Shown: positions 22,968-33,095 of the stretch, one piece after another
Position numbering within the stretch: the first letter of the stretch is position 1
Layout of the letters: every line of letters starts with the position of its first letter
NCBI GenBank assembly: GCA_030035585.1
Contig: CM057472.1
Span: 94,547,601-94,611,600 of the forward strand
DNA: 64,000 nt
Source of the DNA: Dugong dugon
Taxonomy: Eukaryota > Chordata > Mammalia > Sirenia > Dugongidae
Direction of reading: 5' to 3'
Translations under genes and position numbers: made by a program
Notes under the pieces: generated by a model
What the model saw: the letters and a program-made list of their open reading frames with translations, nothing else
Told to the model about the DNA's origin: nothing
Database searches by the model: none

Positions 22968-23573
22968 TGTTATTTTTGTTGTTGGGTGCTGTCTTAGTTA
23001 TCTAGTGCTGCTATTACAGAAATACCACAAGCGGATAGCTTTAAGAAAGATAAACTTATTCTCTCACAGTCTAGGAGGCTAGAAGTCCGAATTCAGGGTG
23101 CCAGCTCCAGGGGAAGACTCTCTCTCTGTCGGCTCTGGGGGAAGGTCCTTGTCATCAATCTTGTCCAGTTGAGGAGCTTCTTAATACCGTAACCCTGGGT
23201 CTAAAGGACCCGCTTTTCTCCTGGCTCTTGTTTCTTGGTGGTATGAGTTCTCCCATCTCTCTGCTCACTTCTCTCTTTTATATCTCACAGGAGATTGATT
23301 TAAGACTCAACCTAATCTAATAGGTTGAGTTCTGCCTCGTTAACATAACTACCACTAATCTTACCTCATTAACATCATAGAGGTAGGATTTACAACACAT
23401 AGGAAAATCATATCAGATGAAAAAATGGTGAACAATCACACAATACTGGGAATCATGGAACAGCCAAGTTGACACACAGATTTTTGGGGGAAACAATTCA
23501 ATGCATAACAGGTGCCCTCTAGTTGATTCTGACTCATAGTGAGTCTCTTAACCTTTGTGCCACCAGGGCTCCT
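22968..23573 (-). mobile_element. short SINE remnant split by an LTR
   Basis: 'gttatttttgttgttgggtgc' (22968-22989) rejoins 'ggtgccctctagttgattctgactcatagtgag...aacctttgtgccaccagggctcc' (23511-23573). The middle of the SINE is missing, and the LTR at 22990-23510 sits between the halves. Confidence 0.8.
22990..23510 (-). mobile_element. solo LTR, MaLR-like, inserted in a SINE
   Basis: Minus-sense LTR 'tgtcttagttatctagtgctgc' to 'caattcaatgcataaca', flanked by perfect ggtgc copies at 22985-22989 and 23511-23515. Its host is an AfroSINE/RTE-tail remnant, so this LTR family was active after that SINE. Confidence 0.92.
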
Positions 23574-23574
23574 T

Positions 23575-23745
23575 ACTTTGTATATACCTTTGTTGTATTT
23601 ACCTAATTTTGTGTATAATCACTTATCTCTTTGTCTTCACTAGACTGAAGTTTTGACAGGGTGCGAACTGAGTTTATTCACCAAGGGACTGCTGCATGTT
23701 TTGTGTTTAGTACAAATGCTTGGTAGATGAATGAATGAACCACAT
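23575..23745 (+). mobile_element. LINE-2 3' end fragment
   Basis: 'cactagactgaagttttgacagggtgcg...gtacaaatgcttggtagatgaatgaatgaa' is the typical L2 terminus. Confidence 0.5.
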
Positions 23746-23849
23746 ACTGTAGGGTGGTGTTTCCAAATCAGAAGAGTATGCATTTTAGTGTCATGGATTC
23801 ACGTGAATCCAACCACATTCACAGAAAGATTGCCATAGGTGGTGGTGGT

Positions 23850-24225
23850 GCTGGTTGTTGTTAGTCGCTGTTGAGTTGGCCCCAACTCATCATGACTTCA
23901 TGTATAACAGAACAAAATATTGCCTAGTCCTGCCCCATCTTCACAATCATTGCTATGCTTGAGTCCATTGTTGCAGCTACTGTGTATTTTGAGTGTCTTC
24001 TAACATACGGAGCTCATCCTCCAGCACTATATTGGACAATATTCTGCTGTGATCCATTGGGTTTTCATTGGCTAATTTTCAGAAGTAGATCCCCAGACTT
24101 TTCATCCTAGTCTCTCTTAGACTGGAAGTGCTGCTGAAACCTGTCCACCATGGGTGACCCTGATAGTATTTGAAATACAGGTAGAATAGCCTCTAGCATG
24201 ATAGCAACGTGCAAGCCAGCATGAT
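23850..24225 (-). mobile_element. RTE tail / SINE composite
   Basis: 'gttgttgttagtcgctgttgagttggcccc', 'cctagtcctgccccatcttcacaatc' and 'ccattgttgcagctactgtg' are RTE-tail sequence. They are followed by 'cagaagtagatccccagacttttcatcctagt' and 'catgatagcaacgtgcaagcca', a second module that also occurs, in the opposite sense, at 58668-59032. Confidence 0.7.
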
Positions 24226-24389
24226 ATAACAAACAGATGAGTGATGGTGCCATAGGTTAGGAGTACCTTATACTCATGGAACAGAGAAAAGAAAAGTCAT
24301 CTCTCCAAAGCACGTTAGCTATAGATTTCCTTAGAGTGGCCCTTTTCTTAGAGAAAGGAATGCATTTCTCTCTACTTGCCAGAGAAGCT

Positions 24390-24480
24390 TATTCAAGAAG
24401 TCTGCAAGCATGCTTTGAGCAACTACTATGTGCACAGTGCTGTTTGGGCACTACAAGAATAGCAAGATGACAGCAACTCA
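24390..24480 (+). mobile_element. LINE-2-like fragment
   Basis: 'tttgagcaactactatgtgcacagtgctgtttgggcactac' resembles the L2 'gagcacctactatgtgccaggcac' segment. Confidence 0.4.
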
Positions 24481-24599
24481 ATTATTTCTGTCACTTAGAT
24501 CTTACCAAGAGACAAACACGTAGATTGCTAACGCTACCTTAAGAATGAAATGAGCATTGAACTGTGGAAAAACGTGAAAAGGAGAGAGAGATAGGAAGT

Positions 24600-25395
24600 G
24601 TGGTGCTGTGAATTGCTTTTATACGGCCCTTCTAGCCATGATCTTGTAACTCCCACAAAATGACTGGGACTATGTAGATAAGGTGATTATGGCCCTCCAA
24701 GGGGATTGGACAACCTGCTAATGCAAATAAGGTATATGGCACCCTAACAAGGGAACTGGTCAGTTTTGCCATCCCTCTAAGCTTAAAATGAGCGAATCTT
24801 AGAGGCTGAGGGGGGACCTCACTACCATCAAGACAAACAGCCAGGAACAGAGTGTGTCCTTTGGATCCAGGGTCCCTGCACTGAGAACATCCTAGACCTA
24901 GGAGGCAGGCAGAGCTGTAGCAGCAGAGAGAGTAAGAAGTAGCAACAGAGAAGCAGTGGCAAGCACTTTAGAGTCTAAGAGGCAACAGAACCAGGAGACT
25001 GACATGAGATAGAGCAATGGGCTTCCTGATCCACAGAGCAAGAGCTGAGCATCTTTGGGCAGGAGGCTTCCTGGTGGGCTGGGGTGTCTCCAGGCTCTTA
25101 TTGGCAAAGCTAAAGAGTTTTGTAACATTTACCTGAGCAGCAGCCTAGGCCGAGAGCCAGGGCCCAGGCTGAGAGTGAGGGCCCAGGCTGAGAGTGAGGG
25201 CCCTGTGGCAGCAACTAAAAAGAAACTGTCCTGATCGAACAACTGTATCCTGAGTTACTCTTGTTACTTTCAGGCTGGTCCTGACCCTGAATTGTAACCT
25301 GTCACTTCCCTAATAAACCCCATAATCTTGAGTATGGCCTGTGAGTCCTGTGTGGCTATTCAACAAATTATTGAGCCCAGCAGATAAGTAGAAAG
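24600..25395 (+). mobile_element. possible solo LTR of an unassigned family
   Basis: About 0.8 kb ending with 'cttccctaataaaccccataatcttgagtatgg' and 'cctgtgtggctattcaacaaattattgagcccag', an AATAAA followed by an R/U5-like stretch. It starts near 'tgtggtgctgtgaattgc'. It contains a 17-bp direct repeat unit, 'cccaggctgagagtgag', twice at about 25165-25200. I could not find a clear target-site duplication or name the family. Confidence 0.4.
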
Positions 25396-26203
25396 TGCTG
25401 TAGGAGGGACGGCTGGTGTAAGAATTAGTAAAAAGGTTGGAGAGTGGAGGTATGGCTGACTTCCACTTCACAGGAATTAGCTTTGGACTGATCTCGATCT
25501 TAATTCTCTCTTCTCCCCCTGAAGTTAGACGAAGAGGTCTGACACCCAGCCATTTTTACAGGAGGTCATGGATGCCATCTCGTCAGAGGAAAGTTGAAGC
25601 TCTGAACCAGAGATGTGGCAATGGGATTGGAATAGAATGAGATATTTCAGAAAATCACCAATAGATTTCAGAGAATGACTGGGTTAAAATGTGGTGAGTT
25701 GAAGATGGCTTCAAAATATGTAGCTAACAGAACTGAGGAGATTCTTGAGAACTTTCTTCAGGGTATATATGAAACATAGGAGAAGCTTTCCAAAGAGATT
25801 ATTCCTGGGTAAATTTGACATTTGGGATGCTTAGGAGTCACACTAAATCTATGTGCGTGTGCCTTTTTTTTTGCTCATTTAAACATCTTGAATTCATGAG
25901 GACAGTGGGTTGAACTGAGTGACTCACCTCCAAAGAATAGAGTATGGAAAAGGACATACGGTTTTATAGTGGAGAAACCTGGTACACTATATGAGACAGA
26001 TGATCAAGGTTAACATCATCAGTGATGCCATGTTGCTATAATGTACCCCCTAACATGATGTCATAAGAAGGATACTTCCTTCCTGTGGGAATCTTTCCCC
26101 AAACCCATAAACACAGTCTAATCACGGAAAAACATCAGACAAATCCAAACTGAGGGGCTTTCTTCAAAATATCTGACCAGTACTCAAAACCCTCAGTATT
26201 ATT

Positions 26204-26205
<2 letters not shown>
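25396..26205. other. gene-free sequence
   Basis: No gene or assigned repeat seen. The 67-codon ORF at 25437-25640 has no domain. Confidence 0.5.

Positions 26206-26206
<1 letters not shown>

Positions 26207-26255
<49 letters not shown>
26207..26255 (+). repeat. (CA)n microsatellite
   Basis: Uninterrupted run of about 24 CA units. Confidence 0.98.
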
Positions 26256-26257
<2 letters not shown>

Positions 26258-26554
26258 AGAGTCTGAGAAACTGTCACAGAACACAAGAGACTAAGGACAC
26301 AAGATGACTAAATGCAATGTAGTACCTTAAATGAGATCCTGGAACAGAAAAAGGACATTAGTGGAAAAACTGATGAAATCAAAATAAAGTCTGGAGTTAA
26401 TAACAAGGTAACAATGTTGATTTATTAGTTTTGATAAATGTACAAATGTAATATAAGATGATAACATTAGAAGAAACTGACTAGGTTTAGATTGATGAGA
26501 TTTTCCTATGTTTTGAAAGTTGGGACTGTGTGATGTAATGATAATATCATTAAC

Positions 26555-26980
26555 AATAATAGCAATCCAAATTTTTAAAGCACTTTCACCTATGTTGACT
26601 CATAAACACAAATCCATTTCAGTCCGGTGGATTCCAACTCATAGCCACCCTATAGGACAGAGCAGAATTGCTTCATAGGGTTTCCAAGGCTGTAATCTTT
26701 ACGGAGGCCCTACTGCCACATCTTCCTCCCACTGAGCGGCTGGTGGATATGAAGCTCTGACCTTTCGGTTAGCAGCCAAGCAGCTTACCCAGGGCTCCTT
26801 TGCTGACTCATAATGGGACAATATTATGAAGCTGGTAGAGCAGGTATTTTTATGCTCATTTTATAAATGAAGAAACAGTGGCTCCAAGTTGAATTTACCC
26901 AAGATAGGAATTGTCAGTGTCTTGGGTTTAAACCATGGTCTTATGACTTCAGATCCCGTGTAATTTTTTACTTTTACCAA
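26555..26980 (-). mobile_element. MIR split by an AfroSINE
   Basis: Left 'tagcaatccaaatttttaaagcactttcacctatgttgactcat' and right 'tttatgctcattttataaatgaagaaacagtggctcc...' and 'cagtgtcttgggtttaaaccatgg' together form a minus-sense MIR/L2-type fragment. Confidence 0.6.
26606..26803 (-). mobile_element. AfroSINE, long form, with target-site duplication
   Basis: Minus-sense: 'caaatccatttcagtccgg', 'ctgtaatctttacggaggccctactgccacatcttcc', 'gacctttcggttagcagccaag', 'cccagggctcc'. Flanked by tgactcataa at 26596-26605 and 26804-26813. Confidence 0.93.
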
Positions 26981-28150
26981 GCGTTAGAAATACAGGCCAA
27001 TGAATATATGTGTAAGTATAAATGGGAATGGGAAACAGCACAAGAAACATGGCATGTGTGTGAGAGGGGCCTGAAGAATTTGAAATCACAATCAAGTTTC
27101 AATTGAAATGGAAACTAAAACGAGAGAGAAGATATCTTCAAAATTTAAGAATAACTAACGAGTTGACCTGTTCTCTGAAGTTCACAAATTTGATTTTTGT
27201 TTCTCTTCCACCTGCCTCTCTAGCCTTATGAATTAAAGCTAATTTCTCAATAAAAACAAAGCAACCTAATTATCATAGTTTTTCCTTGTTTCCAAAATTA
27301 TTAGTCTTTGGAGCCCCTAAACCACATTTAATATTCTTTTCCTTCCTCTGGCCCCCCATCACACATTTCTCAAGCTGACACATAAACCATGTGGATAAGA
27401 AATTTCTGTTACGGCAATTCTGCTCACATATTTGATATTATATTTTTCCTTATTTAATTTTCCTTGTCTTGATTAAAATAATTGTACCAATAGCCATTAA
27501 TAGGGAGCACATACACATAATATTACCTTCTTATAATTTAGAAATAGCAATAATCTATAACATTAATTCTGTACATCTGCTATCACCCTTTCAGTCTAAT
27601 TTATTTTTCCAGCAGCATAAAGCAGAGAATAAACCATGTACATGGCTCCATTTTGCCTTAAAATAAGTTCTTAAAGATGAACTAATTATACTATTATCTC
27701 AGATTAAGATTTCAAAGGCAGAACTTCGTGCGGATACTTATGATCATCTACACTCCAAGATGAATGTTTAAAAGCACAAGGTGGAAATCTGTCCTAAAAT
27801 GTGGTCTTTTGGTGTTGATTCTGCAGCCTGAGGAGCTATCCCTATGCTTTGCTGCCACCTTGGCAAACTAGAAGGATTTACAAGGGAATTCTGCACAGGA
27901 CAGGCTGGAAATCAGCTTTCCAACAGCTTCCTTGGCTGGCTGGCTTCGCTCTGAGATGGGTTTAAAATGGTTATTACCGATTCTGATTCCCGTTGGCTGG
28001 TAGGTTGCAGAGAGAAATTCGAACATCCACTTGGTGGAGAAACACCGTTTCTCTTTTGAAAAAATAAACCAGTTTCAGCAAGGTACATGTGTTACCCTCC
28101 GAATGATTTTTAAAGACTCAGTCTTTCTTCCTTTATTTAGTCCGGAATGC
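26981..28150. other. repeat-poor sequence upstream of the CpG-rich block
   Basis: AT-rich at first, becoming GC-balanced after about 27,800. No recognisable repeats. No exon could be defined. Confidence 0.5.
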
Positions 28151-29079
28151 AGACGGGTAAAGAAGGAATCGGTTGAGGATGTTCGAGTGTGGATCTGAGT
28201 TTGTACTCGGGTGACGTCCTAACTCATTTGGGTGTGACGGTGATAGCAGTTTTCTCTGGTCTAAGCTTCCATTCCGCGTCTGGGAAATGACTCGCCTCCA
28301 ACTCCAGCTAACTTCTTGGGAGTCCAGAGCACTTAGTGGAAGCTGCTTACAAAATGCAAAGCGTATGAGCGGCCAAGGCGGAGGCTCCTGACTTCTCTAT
28401 TTAATCTCTTCCAAAGGAGCTGGGGAATGTTGGGGACTAAAATCTAGGCGCTTAAAGCTGACCTGCTGTTTTCAGTGTTGGCACTCAGATAAGATATTTT
28501 TCTGCATCGTCATTCTCGTTTATTTTCCTGTTTATTCCATTCTAAGGCTCTGCGCGTTGCGTCTCTTCTACATCCCATTTCCCACCATTCACATCCCAAA
28601 CTCCCTCAACCCCTCCCCCCACAACCAATCTCGCCTAGTCCTGTCTTTGTTATTTGAATATGTGGTCACTTGGTTTACCGGGGCAAGGGGTGCGTGGGTA
28701 GGAGAAAGCTTTCCTTTAAATTTGGCGCGGGTGGGTGGATGCCCTCCCCAGTTCATCCGGCACACGCAGTGCAGTTAAAGCCAGAGTTAGAATGAACGCA
28801 GAGTTCCCAATCTTCAAAGCTCGGCTAAGAAAGGAAATCGGATGGGGAAAGGGGGAGTAAAGAAATAAAATAAAAACCAACTTCGCGGGCAACTTCAATA
28901 AATCCGGTAACTGCCGGCAAAAAATAGATTCCGAGAGCTGGGTCTGGTCGGGATAAAACGCTAGGACTCCTTCCCATCCCTAAGTCTGGCGCTGGAAGCC
29001 CGCCACTGGCATCTTGCCACGCAAGTGCCCCCAGTCAACAACACACCCACTGGAAAACGCACATGAACAAAGCTCTTAC

Positions 29080-29600
29080 CCCGGGAGCCGACGCCTGCGG
29101 TTTTCTAGTTGGTTTCAGCTTCTCCGGGGAGTGTAGGGCGCACACAGGGTTAAGTTAGTTCCCTCCCTGGTAGGAGGGAAAGGAGGGGGAGGGGAAGAGC
29201 GGCAAACTGTCTCTAGCTCGGTACCTTGTAGTTGTACGTTCGAAACCTGTCGCCGTCACTTGCGGGTTTGGCATATTCCATTGTCATCGCGGAGGAACGA
29301 GCCCTCGGAGATAACATCAGGGGCCTCAATCTTCGCGCCCTGGCGCTGCGAGGCTCCTGCCGAGGGCGCGCTCTCGCCCTCTGTTCCGGGGGTGAAGCAG
29401 AGGCAAGGCGGCAGCTCCGCACTCGCCGTCGTGTCCACTGAACCTGGGACCGGGGTGGCAGTTCTCAACGATGGGCAGCAGGGACCTCGGCGGCGATCCC
29501 TAAAACAATACCATGCCCCGGAAGCCCCGCTACTGCCGTGCCAGCTTCTTCCCTTTTCACCTCCCCGACCCGGTGGGATTCGGATGAGTCGACTGCCAGG
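29080..29600 (-). other. candidate minus-strand first exon ending in a strong splice donor
   Basis: On the minus strand the sequence reads ...CGGCTCCCGGG followed by GTAAGAGC, a strong donor with GT at 29079-29078. The upstream minus-strand sequence (29,080 to roughly 29,600) is GC-rich and could be a 5' UTR exon. If this exon is used, the short ORF at 29213-29287 would stop inside it (TAG at 29215-29213) and act as an upstream ORF. The start site is unknown; the upper limit given is a guess. Confidence 0.35.
29225..29281 (-). CDS. possible first coding exon of an unidentified minus-strand gene (partial)
   Basis: On the minus strand, an ATG at 29281-29279 in strong Kozak context (A at -3, G at +4) opens MEYAKPASDGDRFRTYNYK, 19 codons in phase, to a possible exon end AAG|GTACCG (GT at 29224-29223). 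A second in-frame ATG two codons upstream (29287-29285) also has a purine at -3. The composition is protein-like: charged, no GC-driven Arg/Pro/Ala/Gly runs, unlike nearby chance ORFs. Against it, the donor is weak at +4 to +6, and without splicing the frame stops three codons later. I do not recognise the protein. The rest of such a gene would lie towards lower coordinates; I could not find its second exon in this window. It may instead be an upstream ORF in a 5' UTR. Confidence 0.33.
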
Positions 29601-30906
29601 AGACGCGGCCGCCAGGTAAAGGGGCTGCGGTGCCAGGTGAAGTTTCTCAGTAACCACTCGAGCCGCAGCTCCGGGCGAACGGAGTGGTCTCTTAGGGGGA
29701 TTTGTTTTTCGAACCAGCGAGGTGGTTATCGGGGTGGGGTGCTTTAGGTTTTTTTTTTTTTTTTCACCCGGGGAGAGAATAGAGAATAGGGGGCTTAGCA
29801 ATCCCCTGACTTTAGGGACATCTATTTGTAGGTAAAAATCCACTTCCTCCAAAGAGTTTTGTAACTGAGCTCTGAGTAATAATGCAAATTTGTTTGCCTG
29901 GTAAAAGCAGCGATCTTAAATTGGGGTTCCCAGGGCTCCTACGCTCTCCAGAATCCAGCCTCTCACTTACTTCCCCAGACTGAATCTGTTAACTTCCACG
30001 AGTATCTCCCCCCCCCAACACCCGCCCCCCATCTGCTCTTAATGTCACCAGCGTTATTATTAAGCGATTGCATCTAAAGCCCTTCCGCCCGCAATCCGGG
30101 ATCAATTAGCCGCTAAAGTGACGCTGGTGCTAGCTCGTTTTCCTTCGAGTTCAGGGATTTGCTTTTCTCCCAACCCAAGCGTCTCTCCCGACCTGCTGGC
30201 TCTCCCTTGGCTGGCCAGCACTGACTCTGGTCAGGTCGCCTTGCTGGCTCGCCTGCGGGAGCCACGGGGGCACAGAGAGTGCAGGAGGCTGAGCAGGGAT
30301 CGCTTTCCCTGGGCACGGTGTGCAGGCTGCGGGGAGAGGGCGGATAACGCCCACAGGCGCGGAGTGCCTGGGCAAGGCAACCGAGAGGGTGGCAAGAGCA
30401 GAGCCTGGCCAGCTGTCACCGCGTCTCCGCGGGCGCTGGGAAATGCCTGGAAAAATCCCTCCGCCGCGCTGACCAGTCCCAGGCTCCCCCTCCGCGCTTT
30501 CAGCGCCGGCACGTTGGTTTCTCTTCTGTAATCACCGCCAAAATCAAGGTTGCGCAGCTGAGGTTGGGGCGCTCCCCAGGGGAAGGGAGCCAGATGGGAA
30601 GAGGGTAACTGGGGCGACTGGATCCACACTTGGCACCTGGAAAACTCCAGAAGCACGGTGAGCTCGAGCCTGCGGCGGCTGCTAGTGAGAGCTGAGGCGA
30701 CCGCAGCTGTCGTCTCTGGCGCTTTGCTTCTACAACATCCCAGCAAGATGGCCCTTACTGTTTGCCCCTTCGGATCAGTGTCCTAGTCGAGTCCCCTCCC
30801 TATATATTTGTTACACACCGAGTCTGGGGAGGGGACGTTCTATGTGTATGTAAGTCAAAGCATACTCCTAGCCATCTTTGCATAATGCAACAGGAGCAGC
30901 GACTCG

Positions 30907-30968
30907 CGCGCACGAATCTGGGAAGTGTGTGCGTGTGTGTTTCTACGTGTGTGTGTGCGCGCGCGCGC
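30907..30968. repeat. GT/GC alternating tract
   Basis: Imperfect GT repeat followed by 25 strictly alternating pyrimidine-purine bases at 30944-30968 (TACGTGTGTG...GCGCGCGC). It lies inside the CpG-rich block. Confidence 0.9.
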
Positions 30969-32215
30969 TTGAACGCGTGTGAACCCGTGTGCCAGCATGC
31001 GTCTCCGCGCGGGCTGCATCTGGGTGGATCTGTGCGTGGCTTGTGTTTGGGAGGCATATCGGGCGTTTCTCCAAGTCGTTTTAACATGACTTCGGCACTC
31101 AAATACGTGAAGGCGGTAGACACAACAGGGATGAGAAGGAAATAAAAACAATCGGAGAAGTGGTGCCAAGTAACACAGGCTTTGAACTAAGGACCAGGAG
31201 TGCGGTTGCACCAGGGGCGCGTCCGGAAATCATCCCAATCCGGGTGCGGGCAACGCCCTTGCCTACCTCTTCTGTCCCGAGAGCTGTGCGGATCCCTTGG
31301 GAGTGGATCCTGGGCTACTTTCAAGCTCGCCGGTTGCTTCTGGCGTGGCCTCACCGACCGCGTGTTTCGGCGCAGCCTAGCACTTGGTGAGGGCTCGCTC
31401 TCCCTCTTCTGTTCAGATTCAGCCTCTCTCCGGACTTGTTAAAGCATGACAGCAACTTACTCGAGGCAGGAAGAGCGGCAAGGAAATGAGAGGAGAAATC
31501 CAGAATTTCCCCCCCCACTAAGAAAGAGACGTGCACCTGGTTTTCTTACAACATTACTCTTTAACCTTGGCAAACTGATTGCGAAGTGGAAACGTTGCTT
31601 GCATACAAACGTTGCCTGTATGCTTCTTTAGCCGTCGAGCCTGCTTCCAAAGTCTTTGAAGGGCTGAATCTGGGTGCCCACTGCAATCTATGAGGAAACT
31701 ACACAACTCTCTTCCCAGTAGCCATTGTGGAGGGAGAAAATAGGGTGTTTAAAATAATCACATTTAACTTAGAATTATTTTCCCAATTAAAGTTAATTTA
31801 AGAAGGTCTGGGGTTCCGGAAACTAGTGATAGAATGGTGGGCACAGCACGAAGGCCGCCTGCATTTGAAATAACGCCATCTTGGTTGAGAGGCTTGTCAT
31901 ATTTTTACCCCAGTCTCACGTTTTGATCATTTCTCAGTATCAACGTAAAAGATCCTCCCGACTGGAAGTACAACACTGGACAGCAGGGGAGAAATCGACC
32001 TTCAGCGCTCAGATGGTGGCAGCATCCCTAAGAGATGGGAAATGGGTGCAGGGTAGAGTGAGACGAAAAGGATGCAGGGTCAGGATGGGATCTGTGGTGT
32101 TCGCCCTGGCGCTCTGCAACTCTTCAGGGAAGACAGGGTTAAAAGCCGAGACTGACTTTGCCTCTTGGAAAGCTTTGGGTTGCAGCCGCGCCTCCCAAGC
32201 ATTCTTTAAACCAGA

Positions 32216-32330
32216 AATGTGGGAGGGACTCTGGGAGGGAGGGTGGAAAGGAGAGAGGGAAAGAGGGCTCGAGGAGGGGAGCGCGCCAGAGCGCGAGGGA
32301 CCGAGGGAGAGGAGGATCGCGGGAGCAGCG
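32216..32330 (+). promoter_or_regulatory. purine-rich (GA) tract in promoter
   Basis: Long purine-biased stretch ('gggagggactctgggagggagg', 'aaaggagagagggaaagagg') shortly upstream of the candidate plus-strand first exon. Such polypurine tracts are frequent in TATA-less promoters and may bind Sp/KLF-type or GAGA-like factors (general knowledge; not shown here). Confidence 0.5.
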
Positions 32331-32368
32331 GAGGCGATCTCGCGAATTCATTACTGTAAACATCTCCC

Positions 32369-32398
32369 GGGGGTGTCAGGCGGGTGGGGGGATGGGGG
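32369..32398 (+). promoter_or_regulatory. G-run cluster, potential G-quadruplex
   Basis: Four G-runs of at least three (32369-32373, 32382-32384, 32386-32391, 32394-32398) with loops of 8, 1 and 2 bases. It sits at the 5' edge of the candidate plus-strand exon. The first loop is slightly longer than the usual 7-base limit, but the large runs permit alternatives. Confidence 0.55.
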
Positions 32399-32399
32399 C

Positions 32400-33095
32400 C
32401 GCAGCGCCTACATTAGCTCGGCCGCGGCGGATAGAGGCAGCAGTGTGATCGCAGCAGTCTGAGGACCCGCGCCTGGCCGGCTAGGACTTGGAGCAAGCCC
32501 CGCGCCCGCCCTCGCGCAGCTCCGGGCAGTACCGCACCCCGGGCTCAGCGCGGTCCGCACACACGCGGCTGAGGCTCGCCCGCGCGGCTTTCCGGCCGCC
32601 CCTCGGGGTCCTCCACCGCCGCTCCCAAGAGCCCCGGCGCCGCGTGCCGCGAGCCACCGCCTTCCGGTTCGCCCTCCAGTTTTCGGGGCTCCGTGGCTTG
32701 GACTAGGCGGAGAGGGGAGGCTGAGGAGGAGAAGAGGTGGGGGCCGCGGCGGCCGGAACCGAGAGAGAGTGGCATGCCCGAGCCCTGGAGGCGGAGGTGG
32801 CGGAGGACGGGGGAAGACGATGCCGCGACTCCGTAGGGGAGGAAGACGAGAGCGAGCGAGGCGAGTGGGGCGCCCGGACGCCGGCCGGCTGCGGGGAGGC
32901 GCGCACCTCTCTGAGGCTCCGGCCTCCGCACCCCCGCCCCCCGACGCTGCGGGCGACAGAGCCCTGCTCCGGCTGCCGCCGCCGCCGCCACCGCCTCCAC
33001 CCGGAGGACTAAGCAAAAGTTTGGATCTGGGGGAGGGCGCTGCGCTGAGCGGGATTACCACCAGGGCTGGAAGGAGACCTCCAGAACCTTCTCAG
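32400..33095 (+). other. candidate noncoding first exon of a plus-strand gene
   Basis: Extremely GC-rich sequence ending at ...CCTTCTCAG followed by GTAACG, a good splice donor (GT at 33096-33097), after which base composition falls quickly to ordinary intron levels. The stretch has features of a long structured 5' UTR: a (GCC)5 triplet run at 32975-32989, and short upstream ORFs, for example ATG at 32774 with a stop at 32834-32836 (20 codons, MPEPWRRRWRRTGEDDAATP). No long ORF with a natural composition passes through it. Long ORFs on both strands here are low-complexity Arg/Pro/Gly/Ala products of GC content. The coding start is expected in a later exon beyond 64 kb. The gene is not identified and the transcription start is a guess. 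Confidence 0.5.
32975..32989 (+). repeat. (GCC)5 triplet run in the candidate 5' UTR
   Basis: Five GCC units, followed by ACC GCC. Polymorphic GCC/CGG runs are common in 5' UTRs of CpG-island genes. Confidence 0.9.

Noticed and set aside
29256..29852. Minus-strand ORF of 198 codons
   Set aside because: Overlaps open frames on both strands in GC-rich DNA, includes translated T-runs (Lys run) and shows no domain. I prefer the short in-frame peptide at 29225-29281 as the only candidate, and only weakly.
30231..30746. Minus-strand ORF of 171 codons
   Set aside because: No domain motifs, GC-driven composition and competing plus-strand ORF; probably promoter DNA.
32408..33061. Minus-strand ORF of 217 codons in the CpG block
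   Set aside because: Runs of Gly, Pro, Arg, Ser and Ala only; it is antisense to a GC-rich UTR-like segment and overlapped by equally long plus-strand ORFs. A composition artefact.
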